A DNA stretch of 64,000 nucleotides, from assembly GCA_009780235.1 (NCBI GenBank), contig WRAK01000003.1, positions 62,001 through 126,000 of the forward strand, written 5' to 3'. The DNA comes from Oscillospiraceae bacterium (lineage in GTDB: Bacteria > Bacillota > Clostridia > Oscillospirales > Oscillospiraceae). Shown in pieces: positions 8,589 to 16,804 of the stretch (position 1 is the first letter of the stretch; every line of letters begins with the position of its first letter). Under the pieces are notes generated by a model, which saw only the letters and a program-made list of their open reading frames with translations, did no database searches and was not told the origin of the DNA. The position numbers and the translations under genes were made by a program.

Positions 8589-10047
8589 TCGACCGCAGAG
8601 CAATCAATTCAGCCACAATCTCTCTTTCATCCATGTGATGCTTCACATGGTTAATTTCCTGATACGTCTCATGCCCCTTGCCCGCCAGCACGATGATATC
8701 ACCGGGCTTGTGGTTGTCAATGGCGTAAGCAATCGCCTCCCGCCTGTCTTCGATAGAGACGTAGGGCGTCTCCGTATCCCGCATCCCTCCAAGGATATCC
8801 TCAATAATCTGCGCCGGGACTTCCGTGCGGGGATTATCCGAAGTGACAATTACAAAATCCGAGAGCGCGGCGGCCGCTTGCCCCATGAGAGGACGCTTGC
8901 CTTTATCTCTGTCACCGCCGCAGCCGAAGAGTGTCACTACCCGACCCTCATTCGCAAATCCGCGCACGGCTTTCAACACGTTCTCCAACGCATCCGGTGT
9001 GTGGGCGTAGTCGATGAGTATTGTGTAGTCCCCGTCTGTGGGTACCGTCTCCACCCGACCTCTCACACCTTTCGCCTTCTCCAAAGCGGCGGCCGTCTTC
9101 TCCAAGGGAATCGCCAGACAGCAGGCGCAGCCAATTACACCCAAGGCATTGTATACGGAAAATTTGCCCGGAATATGCAGCACCATCCGCTGAATCCCGC
9201 CGGGGACGAGTGCGGAGAACTCCACACTTCCCGTCTTGAGCCGAATGTTCTTCGCCAGCAAATCCGCCTCGTTCTTGTCCACGGAAAAACTCAGCACATG
9301 ACAGCCCGAATCCTCCGCCGCCGAGAGCATAATCTGGGCGTAGCTGTCGTCAATATTAATAACGCCTTGGCGGCTCTGCGTGAAGAGCAAAGACTTCGCG
9401 CGGGCGTAGTCGTCCATGTTCTTGTGGAAATCCAAATGATCCTGACTCAAATTCGTAAACACACCCACGGCAAAGCGAAGCCCCGCCACACGGGATAAGG
9501 CCAGCGCATGGCTGGAGACCTCCATCACCACATAGGTACAGCCCGCGTCCGCCATCTGCCGCAAAAGCTTCTGCAAGACATAACTCTCAGGTGTCGTGCG
9601 CTCGGTCTCAACGATTTCACTACCTATCATATTCTCATTCGTGCCAATCAAGCCCACTTTGGCACCGAGACATTGCTCCAGTACACTCTTGAGCAAAAGC
9701 GTCGTCGTCGTCTTCCCATTCGTCCCCGTGACGCCCAACAGCTTCATCTCTTCCGCAGGCCGACCGAAGTATTCGGCAGACATCAGGGCAAGCGCAGTAC
9801 GGCTGTCCTCGACCAATACATAAGGCACATCAATATCAGGTATCCGCTGACAGACTACCGCCACAGCCCCGCGTTCCACCGCCACGGCGATATACTTGTG
9901 CCCGTCCGTCTCCAAACCCTCAATGGCCACAAAGAGTTCACCCGGCGACACATCCCGAGAATCATAGCGAATATCACGAACCTCCAAATTAAGATCCGCC
10001 GTCACCGCCACAGGCTTAATTTCCTTGAGCAAATTCTTCAATCTCAT
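8584..10047 (-). CDS. murE: UDP-MurNAc-tripeptide synthetase, meso-diaminopimelate type
   Basis: A 487-residue cytoplasmic Mur ligase that adds the third stem-peptide residue. Seen: ATP loop GVTGTNGKTTTT, the TTPES and SSHALAL substrate motifs, HTPDALE, and DNPRTEV. The Arg of DNPR is the signature of enzymes using meso-diaminopimelate, so the wall is probably of the DAP type. I start at MRLKNLLKEIKP because GGGAGG lies 9 nt upstream. The longer frame to 10146 reads through a family A repeat. It lies between the PBP and mraY genes. Confidence 0.93.
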   Translation of the reverse strand: MRLKNLLKEIKPVAVTADLNLEVRDIRYDSRDVSPGELFVAIEGLETDGHKYIAVAVERGAVAVVCQRIPDIDVPYVLVEDSRTALALMSAEYFGRPAEEMKLLGVTGTNGKTTTTLLLKSVLEQCLGAKVGLIGTNENMIGSEIVETERTTPESYVLQKLLRQMADAGCTYVVMEVSSHALALSRVAGLRFAVGVFTNLSQDHLDFHKNMDDYARAKSLLFTQSRQGVINIDDSYAQIMLSAAEDSGCHVLSFSVDKNEADLLAKNIRLKTGSVEFSALVPGGIQRMVLHIPGKFSVYNALGVIGCACCLAIPLEKTAAALEKAKGVRGRVETVPTDGDYTILIDYAHTPDALENVLKAVRGFANEGRVVTLFGCGGDRDKGKRPLMGQAAAALSDFVIVTSDNPRTEVPAQIIEDILGGMRDTETPYVSIEDRREAIAYAIDNHKPGDIIVLAGKGHETYQEINHVKHHMDEREIVAELIALRSI

Positions 10048-10076
10048 AAAACATTCCCTCCCGGGTATCTTGCGTA

Positions 10077-10155
10077 ATCGTAGGGGCCGATGCCCACATC
10101 GGCCCGCCCCTATCATTTGTTCGACACTACGGCGCGATGAGGACATCGCGCCCTA
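10077..10155. repeat. Mosaic family A repeat with unlike arms
   Basis: The left arm carries the GATGCCCACATC word and the right arm the GATGAGGACATC word, whereas complete copies elsewhere have matching arms. It fills most of the 116-bp gap between the PBP and murE. Confidence 0.7.
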
Positions 10156-10163
10156 CAAAAGGC

Positions 10164-12461
10164 TTAAAAGAACCCTGTCAGCGTCGTATCAACCAAGGTA
10201 ATCTCTACCACCGTCCCCCGGCGGACAATCTCCGTCGGCGGTCTTGACTGGGTGTGAACCACCACGGCATTGTGGTTGAGCAGCGTACCGCTCCGCCGCA
10301 CATACAGGCCCCGCGCCTCCAAAGCCGCTCTGGCCTCGTCATAGCGCAGGCCCGTCACATCCGGCACGGTCACTTGGTCTTCGGGCCGATTGCTGTCGAG
10401 GTATAAAATCACCTCTGTTCCCCGCACGACCACCGCCCCGCCCGCGGGCATCTGGTCAACAACTCTGTCCCCCTCGCCCTGGATGCGGACACGGAAGCCC
10501 TCGGCTTCAAGCTCGGCTCTCGCCTCTTCCACCGTCCGCCGCCGTACATAGGGGACTTGGACGTTCACCTGTTGGTCACGGTTCACATTGGGGTCAAGCC
10601 CCAGATAGGGCAGAATTTCCCTGAGCATCGCCCCCGCGACGGGAGCCGCCATCTGACCGCCGGAAATATAGGTCGTAGCGTTCGGCCCCGGATTTTGCAG
10701 AGCCACCAAAAGTACGATTTCCGGGTCATCAATCGGTGCCGCGCTCACAAAAGATGTGGTAAATTGCCGCACGTTGCCGATTTCCAGCACCGTATCGGTC
10801 GAAGTTCCCGTCTTACCGCCGATGCGAAAGCCCTCAATAGCGGCATTTCGCCCTGTACCCCGCGGACTGCTCACGATTTGCTCCATAATATCCAGTACCG
10901 CATCACTGGTCTCACGGCTGATAACCTGCCGCCGTGTGACAGTCTCACCCTCCCGCACCACAGTACCGTCTTGTGCCACCACACGCTCCATCACATGCGG
11001 CACGTGGATATACCCGCCGTTGGTAAGCGCGGAGACCGCCGTCACCATCCGAATGGGCGTCAAAGTAAAGGTCTGCCCGAACGAAGCCGCCGCTAAAGAG
11101 GAATAGTTGCCGTGGCTGATAAAATAGTTCCAATCTATCTCACTCCACAGCAGACCGATTGCCTCGCCCTGCAAATCCACGCCCGTAGTCTCCATCAATC
11201 CGAAAGCGCGCAGATATTCAAAGAACAAATCCGGCCCGATGTCCATAGCCAGTTCCACCGTTGCAGGGTTGCAGGAGTGCTGCATCGCCTCGCCCAAAGT
11301 CTGCGCCCCGTGCCCTTGCCGCCGCCAACAGTTGACGGGTTCTACACGCCCGGGAACATCCATATAGCCCTTACAATAGAAAATACGGTTAGTATCCGCC
11401 GTGATAATCCCCTCTTCCAGCGCAATGGCGAGGGTAATGAGCTTAAACGTCGAACCCGGCTCATAGGAATAACTGATGGCCTTGTTCATCCAACTGTATT
11501 GCAGTTCCTCATTCACCGCCGCCCAAAATTCCTCGTCGTTTTCGGGGAACGCCGCACGGAGTTCTTCCATCCGCGCCTCACTAAGCCGCCCGTGGCTGTT
11601 GGGGTTGAAATCAGGCAAACTCACCATGCCCAAAATCGCACCCGTCCGCGGGTCCATAGCCAACGCGATACCGCCGCCGCGCAAATCGAAATCCCGCACC
11701 GCCTGATTCATATGTTTTTCCATAATCTGCTGAATATTCGCGTCAATGGTCAAATGCAAATCATCCCCCGGCTGGGGCGAGAAATAATCTTCGTAACTGT
11801 TGAGCATCATCGCATGGCCCCGTGCGCTCCGCAGCCGCACAATCCGACCCGAAACACCCGTCAGATAGCTGTCAAAACTACCCTCTACACCGTAGCCCAT
11901 GCCCGTGCCCCCTGCGCCGACAAAGCCCAGCACATGAGACGCCGTGCGCTCCCGCGGGTAGTAGCGGCGGACAGACGGCTCCAAGTGTACACTCCGATGC
12001 AGCTCGTGCTCGCTGATAAATGACCGTACTTCATCGGCCAACTCTCTCTCGATGTGCATCCGAATCGTCTGATACTGCGAGGCTATATTCTCCATGCGTT
12101 CGAGAATCATATCCTCTTCCACTTCCAAAATCTCCGAAAGCCCGCGGGCAATCAAAAGCCTGTCATGCTCATAGCGGTAGATATCGTTCGGACTGATAAA
12201 CACATTCTCCACGCTGGCACTCTGTGCCAAAATCGTTCCCGTGGACGAAAACACCGTCCCCCGGCTGGCCGAGACCGTGACCTCCCGCACCTGTTGGGCG
12301 ATGGCTCGCTGTTCCAACGTGTGGTGTTGTAAAATCTGCAAATAAAAGAGTTGTCCGCCGAGGAGCAGAAACGCAAAAATGCCGCACACCACCATCAATA
12401 CCAGTGTGCGCCGCCACAATTGTGTCCTTGTTCCAACCGTCCGTCTCCTCAGGTTCTCCAT
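10164..12461 (-). CDS. Class B penicillin-binding protein with PASTA domains (FtsI/SpoVD type)
   Basis: A 765-residue membrane-anchored transpeptidase: short basic tail, one membrane segment (about residues 18-42), PBP dimerisation domain, then a transpeptidase domain with SYEPGSTFK (active-site Ser), HSCN and GGKTGTS. The C-terminus holds two PASTA domains (VPYVRRRTVEEARAEL and VPDVTGLRYDEARAAL), which bind muropeptide or beta-lactam-like ligands. It crosslinks septal or spore peptidoglycan. The cluster has only one class B PBP, so whether it acts in division, sporulation or both cannot be told. I start at MENLRRRTVG, where GGAGG lies 6 nt before the ATG. A frame to 12512 is open but unsupported. 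Confidence 0.9.
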   Translation of the reverse strand: MENLRRRTVGTRTQLWRRTLVLMVVCGIFAFLLLGGQLFYLQILQHHTLEQRAIAQQVREVTVSASRGTVFSSTGTILAQSASVENVFISPNDIYRYEHDRLLIARGLSEILEVEEDMILERMENIASQYQTIRMHIERELADEVRSFISEHELHRSVHLEPSVRRYYPRERTASHVLGFVGAGGTGMGYGVEGSFDSYLTGVSGRIVRLRSARGHAMMLNSYEDYFSPQPGDDLHLTIDANIQQIMEKHMNQAVRDFDLRGGGIALAMDPRTGAILGMVSLPDFNPNSHGRLSEARMEELRAAFPENDEEFWAAVNEELQYSWMNKAISYSYEPGSTFKLITLAIALEEGIITADTNRIFYCKGYMDVPGRVEPVNCWRRQGHGAQTLGEAMQHSCNPATVELAMDIGPDLFFEYLRAFGLMETTGVDLQGEAIGLLWSEIDWNYFISHGNYSSLAAASFGQTFTLTPIRMVTAVSALTNGGYIHVPHVMERVVAQDGTVVREGETVTRRQVISRETSDAVLDIMEQIVSSPRGTGRNAAIEGFRIGGKTGTSTDTVLEIGNVRQFTTSFVSAAPIDDPEIVLLVALQNPGPNATTYISGGQMAAPVAGAMLREILPYLGLDPNVNRDQQVNVQVPYVRRRTVEEARAELEAEGFRVRIQGEGDRVVDQMPAGGAVVVRGTEVILYLDSNRPEDQVTVPDVTGLRYDEARAALEARGLYVRRSGTLLNHNAVVVHTQSRPPTEIVRRGTVVEITLVDTTLTGFF

Positions 12462-12563
12462 GTGTTCCTCCGGTTCCCTTTCCGTGAGCTCCCGTTTTCT
12501 TGCCGTGACCACGAGCCGATGTGGGCATCGCCCCTCAGCCTGTAAACAAAGCCCTTGCCCTAC

Positions 12564-12709
12564 ATTTCGCCGAAAGCGAAATGCTTTTTTGCCGACAAGT
12601 GCATGATAGTGTGCGCCGGAGGCAGAAAAATGGAATCTGTCTTTTTTCGGAATTCATTTCCGAAAAAAACTCCATAACCCGCCACAGCGACCCGGCCCGC
12701 AGGCCGGTT
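12564..12709. repeat. Family E dispersed repeat, copy 1
   Basis: A unit of about 145 bp contains GCCGACAAGTGCATGATAGT, CGGAATTCATTTCCG and CCCGGCCCGCAGGCCGG. A second, nearly identical copy in the same orientation lies at 63104-63247. It fills most of the roughly 300-bp gap 12462-12760, which otherwise has no gene. Confidence 0.8.
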
Positions 12710-12760
12710 CCTTTTGGAAGACAAAGCCCAGCGAAGCGGGTTTGTCTCCAGTATATTGCG

Positions 12761-13348
12761 CTATCGTCCGAAGATAGAACTCCACGACTCCCGCAGGGTG
12801 CCGAACAGTCCCGCCATGTGGTCAAGCAGTCCGTGGTTCGATTCCTCTTCCACCCGCAAAACCTCTGCCACGTCTCCGCTGATGCCGCTGCCGATGAACA
12901 CGATTTGCCCCCGTGTGGCATCCACCATGCCGAGTTCCTGCCGTGCAATCCGCTCCACCTCGTTCTGCGAAAAAGCGTGGTCGTGTTCCGCTTGCAACAC
13001 CAAGCCCTCTGCCCGAAGCGTTGACATCTCCCGCTCGAGTTGTCCCATCTCGCTGGAAATCACCGCAAGCTGCATATGCGAGAGGACTATCATCAAGAGA
13101 AGCACACAGGCCGCCATCACACCGAGCACCCCAAACGCGGAAGCCCCCGGCCGCCGCGCACGCCGCGCCCTCGCCCGCTGACGCGGATTTGTCCGAGGCC
13201 GCATCCGCTCCCGCTCCGCAGGTGTCGGCGTTCGCTGTGGCCGCGCTTCATACTGCCGCTCTTCCTCCGTCTGAATCTCCGGCAAGGCACCACAGCGGTC
13301 TAAATCATATGCACTTGTCCCGCTCGCATAGTCGTAGTATCTCGACAT
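12761..13348 (-). CDS. ftsL: Cell division protein of the FtsL/DivIC family
   Basis: A 195-residue bitopic protein: long, charged cytoplasmic tail rich in Arg and Pro (residues 1-70), membrane segment about 73-92, then a coiled coil (SSEMGQLEREMSTLRAEG) and the family sequence NEVERIARQELGMV. FtsL-type proteins recruit and activate the FtsW-PBP pair with FtsQ and DivIC. Position between rsmH and the PBP is the usual ftsL place. The tail and the acidic end (EVLRVEEESN) are longer than in short FtsL proteins. Identity to the family is clear; whether to call it FtsL or DivIC is set by gene order. Confidence 0.8.
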   Translation of the reverse strand: MSRYYDYASGTSAYDLDRCGALPEIQTEEERQYEARPQRTPTPAERERMRPRTNPRQRARARRARRPGASAFGVLGVMAACVLLLMIVLSHMQLAVISSEMGQLEREMSTLRAEGLVLQAEHDHAFSQNEVERIARQELGMVDATRGQIVFIGSGISGDVAEVLRVEEESNHGLLDHMAGLFGTLRESWSSIFGR

Positions 13349-13398
13349 CGCTTTGGCTCCTTTCCCGTTGTTACGCCCTTGCCCTTAATTCCGCATTC

Positions 13399-14334
13399 TC
13401 AAGTCTGCATTTTCTCAGCCACCCGAAGTTTCGCGCTCCTGGCTCTGGGGTTTATCTCAATTTCTTGCTCACTCGGCGCAATCGCTTTCCGTGTCACCGC
13501 CCGCAGGGTTGGCTGAAACCCGCAGACACATACCGGGAAGTCCCGCGGACAAGTACACCCTCGCTCGCGCCGCTGTATGGCGTTCTTGACCAGCCTATCC
13601 TCCAAAGAATGGAAGCTGATAACCGCAAGCCGTCCGCCGGGGCAGAGCCGTTCGACCGCGGCTTCCAACATATCCTCCACGGCACCAAGCTCATCGTTAA
13701 CCGCAATGCGTATCGCCTGAAAACTCCGCTTCGCCGGATGCTGCTTCTCCCGAAGCGCACTCCCCGGCATGGCGGACTTGATGATATCTACCAACTCGCC
13801 CGTAGTCTCAATCTGCCGTGCCGTCCTTGCGGCCGAAATAGCCCGCGCAATCCGCGGCGCATACCGTTCTTCCCCATACTCGAACAGAATCTGCTTGAGC
13901 CGATCTTCCGGCCAAGTGTTCAACACTTCCCGTGCCGTGAGAGCGGCGTTTCGATCCATCCGCATATCCAAAGGGGCATCCTGCATGTAGGAAAAGCCCC
14001 GCTCCGCATCCTCCAACTGGGGAGAGGAAACGCCCAAATCAAAGAGCATCCCGTCCGCATGGTCTATCCCCAATCGGTCCAATATGGCTCCGATGTCCCG
14101 AAAGTTTCCGTGGACAAGGCTCACGCGATCCGAAAAGGGCGCAAGCCGCTGACCGGCCGCTTCGATCGCGGCCACGTCCCTGTCTATCCCCACCAGCCGT
14201 CCCGTCGTGAGGCGGCGGGCTATCTCCAAAGCGTGTCCCGCTCTGCCCAATGTGCCGTCTACATAGATACCGTCGGACCGAACGTGCAGGGCCTCCAAAC
14301 ATTCATTGAGCAGCACGGGTACGTGTTTCATCAT
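13399..14334 (-). CDS. rsmH: 16S rRNA (cytosine-1402 N4)-methyltransferase
   Basis: A 311-residue SAM-dependent methyltransferase (MraW) acting on the P-site region of 16S rRNA. Seen: HVPVLLNECLEAL at the start, the SAM loop DGTLGRAGHA, LFDLGVSSPQL and RGFSYMQDAPLDMRMD, then the C-terminal SFHSLEDRLVK. The first ATG overlaps the mraZ stop by 4 nt (ATGA). The last codons and the TGA merge with an AT-rich post-stop repeat (AATGCAGACTTGAGAATGC), so the final Met-Gln-Thr may be repeat-derived. Confidence 0.94.
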   Translation of the reverse strand: MMKHVPVLLNECLEALHVRSDGIYVDGTLGRAGHALEIARRLTTGRLVGIDRDVAAIEAAGQRLAPFSDRVSLVHGNFRDIGAILDRLGIDHADGMLFDLGVSSPQLEDAERGFSYMQDAPLDMRMDRNAALTAREVLNTWPEDRLKQILFEYGEERYAPRIARAISAARTARQIETTGELVDIIKSAMPGSALREKQHPAKRSFQAIRIAVNDELGAVEDMLEAAVERLCPGGRLAVISFHSLEDRLVKNAIQRRERGCTCPRDFPVCVCGFQPTLRAVTRKAIAPSEQEIEINPRARSAKLRVAEKMQT

Positions 14335-14744
14335 AGCCCAATCTCTTCCATCGCCGCTTCGAGACTTTCGGTTTCAATCTCAATTGCGTTCTGCTTCGCC
14401 CAAGTCGCAGTATCCCAAATCTCCACGCGGGTACCGGCACCGACAACGGTGACTTCCTTTTGCAGCTTGGCAATCGTCCGCAAATGCTGGGGCAAAAGAA
14501 TACGCCCCTTGGCATCATCATATACAGCCGCGTTGGCAAACAGCGGTCTGAGCATCTTCTGTTTGGAGAGCGGCACTTCACTCAGCCGCTCCAAAATCTG
14601 CGCCCACCGCGCCTCGGAATACACAGCCAAGCATTGCTCCGTTGTCACGGTCACATAGAACACATCGCCGAGCTGTTTCAAAAGCTTAGGCGGGATCGAA
14701 AGCCGCCCCTTGTCGTCTATCGTATGATTATAAGACCCCATCAT
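14331..14744 (-). CDS. mraZ: Transcriptional regulator MraZ
   Basis: A 137-residue DNA-binding protein with two SpoVT/AbrB-like halves, each with the DxxxR signature (DDKGRLSIP near the start and YDDAKGRILLP in the middle). MraZ is usually the first gene of the dcw cluster and represses its own operon by binding short repeated sites near the promoter. Such repeats are visible at 14791-14816. The start is uncertain: I use MMGSYNHTID by family alignment, with AGGTGG rather far upstream. A GTG 24 nt earlier is also in frame. Confidence 0.9.
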   Translation of the reverse strand: MMGSYNHTIDDKGRLSIPPKLLKQLGDVFYVTVTTEQCLAVYSEARWAQILERLSEVPLSKQKMLRPLFANAAVYDDAKGRILLPQHLRTIAKLQKEVTVVGAGTRVEIWDTATWAKQNAIEIETESLEAAMEEIGL

Positions 14745-14790
14745 AGCTGTCACTTCGTCCCACCTCACTTTCTGTTCGTGGATTTACAAG

Positions 14791-14816
14791 GCACTTTACG
14801 TCACTTTATCCCACTT
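14791..14816 (-). promoter_or_regulatory. Putative MraZ operator: three 10-bp-spaced AAGTG repeats
   Basis: On the minus strand the leader reads AAGTGGGATA, AAGTGACGTA, AAGTGCC, three AAGTG units at exact 10-bp spacing just after the predicted transcription start. MraZ is known to bind 10-bp-spaced GTGGG-type repeats in front of its own gene. A further GAGGTGGGACGAAGTGAC lies closer to the start codon. Confidence 0.7.
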
Positions 14817-14826
14817 AGGTTACTTC

Positions 14827-14855
14827 ATTATAGTATTATGCAAACTAAATTGCAA
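14827..14855 (-). promoter_or_regulatory. Sigma-A promoter of the mraZ/dcw operon
   Basis: TTGCAA (14850-14855), a 17-nt spacer, and a perfect TATAAT (14827-14832) read on the minus strand. It lies about 85 bp before mraZ in an AT-rich stretch. Confidence 0.85.
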
Positions 14856-15000
14856 GCCCTAAATTTAGATTATTCATCAAAAATTTAAAATTCCCGCTAT
14901 GCACCGATATTGTTTTTCATTTCTCACGGACGGAAGACCACAAGATTTCGTGTGTGTAGTTATGACGTAATACTGATTATTGTGGATGTGGGGGTACGCA

Positions 15001-15031
15001 AAAATTCCTGCACCCAAATGGATGCAGGAAT
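15001..15031 (-). terminator. Intrinsic terminator for the ispD-ispF transcript
   Basis: A 9-bp perfect stem (ATTCCTGCA / TGCAGGAAT) is followed on the minus strand by TTTTTG. It is some 350 bp beyond ispF, after a block of repeats. The stretch between the mraZ promoter and this hairpin (14856-15000) shows no gene. Confidence 0.6.
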
Positions 15032-15040
15032 AAAAAAATT

Positions 15041-15383
15041 ATGTAGGGGTGCATATTGCGCACCCGCCGTTTCGGTTTTAACCCAACACCGCATTCAACG
15101 CAAATGCACCCAAGCCGCGAAAGCCTCCTTCGCTTGCGAGGGAGGTGGCCGCCGCGAAGCGGTGGGACAGAGGGAGACCGCGCGTACTCCCCCGGTCAGC
15201 TGCGCTGATAACTGACGCCCCAAGAGCGCAAGGCGAAGCCGTAGTGCGATTGGCTGGCGGAAGGAATGCCTGTGGTGCAGCCCCCTCGCAAGCGAAGGGG
15301 CCTAAGGGCATGGGCGGACGGCCAATGGCCGCCCCTACATCCCCGTCCTTGCCCTTAACTTTCCACTTCCAACTTTCAACCCC
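15041..15383. repeat. Composite of repeat families A, B, D and the post-stop element
   Basis: No gene is seen in this gap. It has a family A half-arm (TGTAGGGGTGCATATTGCGC), a B-type pair (CCTTCGCTTGCGAGG and GGCCGCCGCGAAGCGG), a complete family D unit at 15211-15308, a GGCCATTGGCC family A arm near 15310-15340, and the element ending AAGGGCAAGG on the minus strand directly after the ispF stop. Confidence 0.7.
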
Positions 15384-15860
15384 CTACCCATTCTCCCTGA
15401 GCAGCACAACCGCATGGGCAGCAATCCCTGAACCGTCCCCCGTGAACCCCAGCCCCTCTTCTGTCGTCGCTTTCACATTCACCAGCCCAACCGACGCCCC
15501 AAGCGTCTCAGCCAATATCTGCCGCATCTCAGGAATATACGGCGCAAGCTTCGGAGCCTGCGCGACAACCGTAGCGTCCAAATTCCCCAAGGCGAACCCC
15601 GCTCCGTCCATCAGCCCCGCGACATGCCGCAACAAATCTATACTGCGAATCCCCTTATACCGCTCATCCGTATCGGGAAAATGCTGCCCGATATCCCCCA
15701 TCGCCAGCGCACCCAGCATCGCATCCATAAGCGCATGGACGAGCACATCCGCATCCGAATGGCCCACCAATCCCCTATCGTGCGGAATTTCCACCCCGCC
15801 GATGACAAGCGCACGCTCCGCCCCGAAACGATGTACGTCATAGCCGTGACCGATTCTCAT
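15384..15860 (-). CDS. ispF: 2-C-methyl-D-erythritol 2,4-cyclodiphosphate synthase
   Basis: A 158-residue homotrimeric zinc enzyme of the MEP isoprenoid pathway. Metal ligands Asp8 and His10 (GHGYDVHRF) and the His of GHSDADV are present, with the GFTGDGSGIAAHA end motif. Length is normal. It overlaps ispD by 4 nt, so the two are co-translated. With the IspH domain at 23640, it shows that the organism makes isoprenoids, including the undecaprenyl carrier used by mraY and murG, by the MEP route. Confidence 0.93.
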   Translation of the reverse strand: MRIGHGYDVHRFGAERALVIGGVEIPHDRGLVGHSDADVLVHALMDAMLGALAMGDIGQHFPDTDERYKGIRSIDLLRHVAGLMDGAGFALGNLDATVVAQAPKLAPYIPEMRQILAETLGASVGLVNVKATTEEGLGFTGDGSGIAAHAVVLLRENG

Positions 15861-16702
15861 CCGTATGTTCTCCCAGTCAAAATTACTTCTGCCGCAGGCA
15901 AATCCGTAACAGCCGCGACCCGTATATTCTCATCCGCCCCCTCAGCAAGCTGCAAGGGCAGGCCCAACACTTCCAACGCAGACGGCAAATCGGCGGTCTC
16001 TGCTCCCGCCTCTCCGGCCCGCACGAGCGCGGCTTTGAGCAAGCTGCTCTCCACCACTTGCGGCGTCTGCACCAAGCGCAAGCTGCTCCGCTCCGGCGTC
16101 TCCGCCACCACGCCGTCACGGACAACCTTAATCGTATCTTTCACCGCCACCGCAGGTGCGCCTGCACCCACGATCTGCGCTACGTCCAAGGCACCCGTAA
16201 GCAACTCCGCCGTCACAAACGGCCGCAAGGGGTCATGTACCGCTATGTAGTCCGCATCCGGGTCGCATTCATACACACCCGTCGTCAGCACCGCAAGCTC
16301 CGACACCTGCCCGTGCTCTGTGCGATAGGAAACCCAATCGTCCCCCTCTGTGAGTGTCCCCGTATCCGTCCGCACACACAACAGCTTCCGCACTCGCTGT
16401 ACATCAAAATCGCGGCAGAGCTCCGCCACTCGTTTCAGTTCCGCCTCCCGAATCACCACAACAACCTCCCGCACTCGGGCGATTGCGTCTAAGGCCAAAA
16501 GCGTCCGCACCAACACAGGCACCCCACTCAATTGCCGATACAAGGCCCCGTCATCCTCCAAAACCGCAGGAATGACAAGACTAACCCCGATACCGTGGTC
16601 AACTTTCAAAACCTTTTTCTTACGTCCGAACACTTCGTTCACCGCCTTTGCAAAACCTTCCCTGTAGGGCGCGATGTCCTCATCGCGCCGCGTCACTCTC
16701 AT
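15857..16702 (-). CDS. ispD: Divergent IspD-like cytidylyltransferase with a degenerate CTP-binding loop
   Basis: IspD would attach CMP to methylerythritol phosphate. The C-terminal two thirds are recognisable (AVHDPLRPFVT, VAVKDTIKVV, PERSSLRLVQTPQ, EGADENIRVA). The N-terminal nucleotide loop is not: where the family has PAAGxGxRM...PKQ, this protein has VIPAVLEDDGALYRQLSG, lacking the loop Arg and Lys. The usual Lys of ENIK is Arg. Loss of these residues suggests a weakened, altered or non-catalytic protein. The first ATG (16702) lies in the spacer of a family A repeat, so residues up to about 14 are repeat-encoded. A GTG further in, after AAAGG, is a plausible real start. The ispF overlap argues that it is still expressed. 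Confidence 0.72.
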   Translation of the reverse strand: MRVTRRDEDIAPYREGFAKAVNEVFGRKKKVLKVDHGIGVSLVIPAVLEDDGALYRQLSGVPVLVRTLLALDAIARVREVVVVIREAELKRVAELCRDFDVQRVRKLLCVRTDTGTLTEGDDWVSYRTEHGQVSELAVLTTGVYECDPDADYIAVHDPLRPFVTAELLTGALDVAQIVGAGAPAVAVKDTIKVVRDGVVAETPERSSLRLVQTPQVVESSLLKAALVRAGEAGAETADLPSALEVLGLPLQLAEGADENIRVAAVTDLPAAEVILTGRTYG

Positions 16703-16742
16703 ATGTACCGCACACGGCGCGATGAGGACATCGCGCCCTACA
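16663..16742. repeat. Complete family A inverted repeat (GATGTCCTCATC word)
   Basis: Arms TGTAGGGCGCGATGTCCTC and GAGGACATCGCGCCCTACA enclose about 28 nt. The ispD open frame begins inside the spacer. The spacer and arms closely resemble the copy at 26622-26702. Confidence 0.88.
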
Positions 16743-16745
16743 CAA

Positions 16746-16765
16746 AAAGGGGCCTAAGCCCCTTT
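16746..16765 (-). terminator. Intrinsic terminator after carD
   Basis: Stem AAAGGGGC / GCCCCTTT with a 4-nt loop, followed by TT on the minus strand. It separates carD from ispD-ispF. Confidence 0.7.
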
Positions 16766-16804
16766 CGCCGATCCTGATTTAATTTATGAAATACCTGTCC
16801 CATC

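Noticed and set aside
12913..14658. 581-codon plus-strand frame over ftsL, rsmH and mraZ
   Set aside because: It is a shadow of three recognised genes. Composition is that of antisense reading and it crosses gene borders.
14910..15215. Plus-strand frame of 101 codons in the mraZ-ispF gap
   Set aside because: It crosses a terminator hairpin and repeat units, and has no ribosome site or recognisable sequence.
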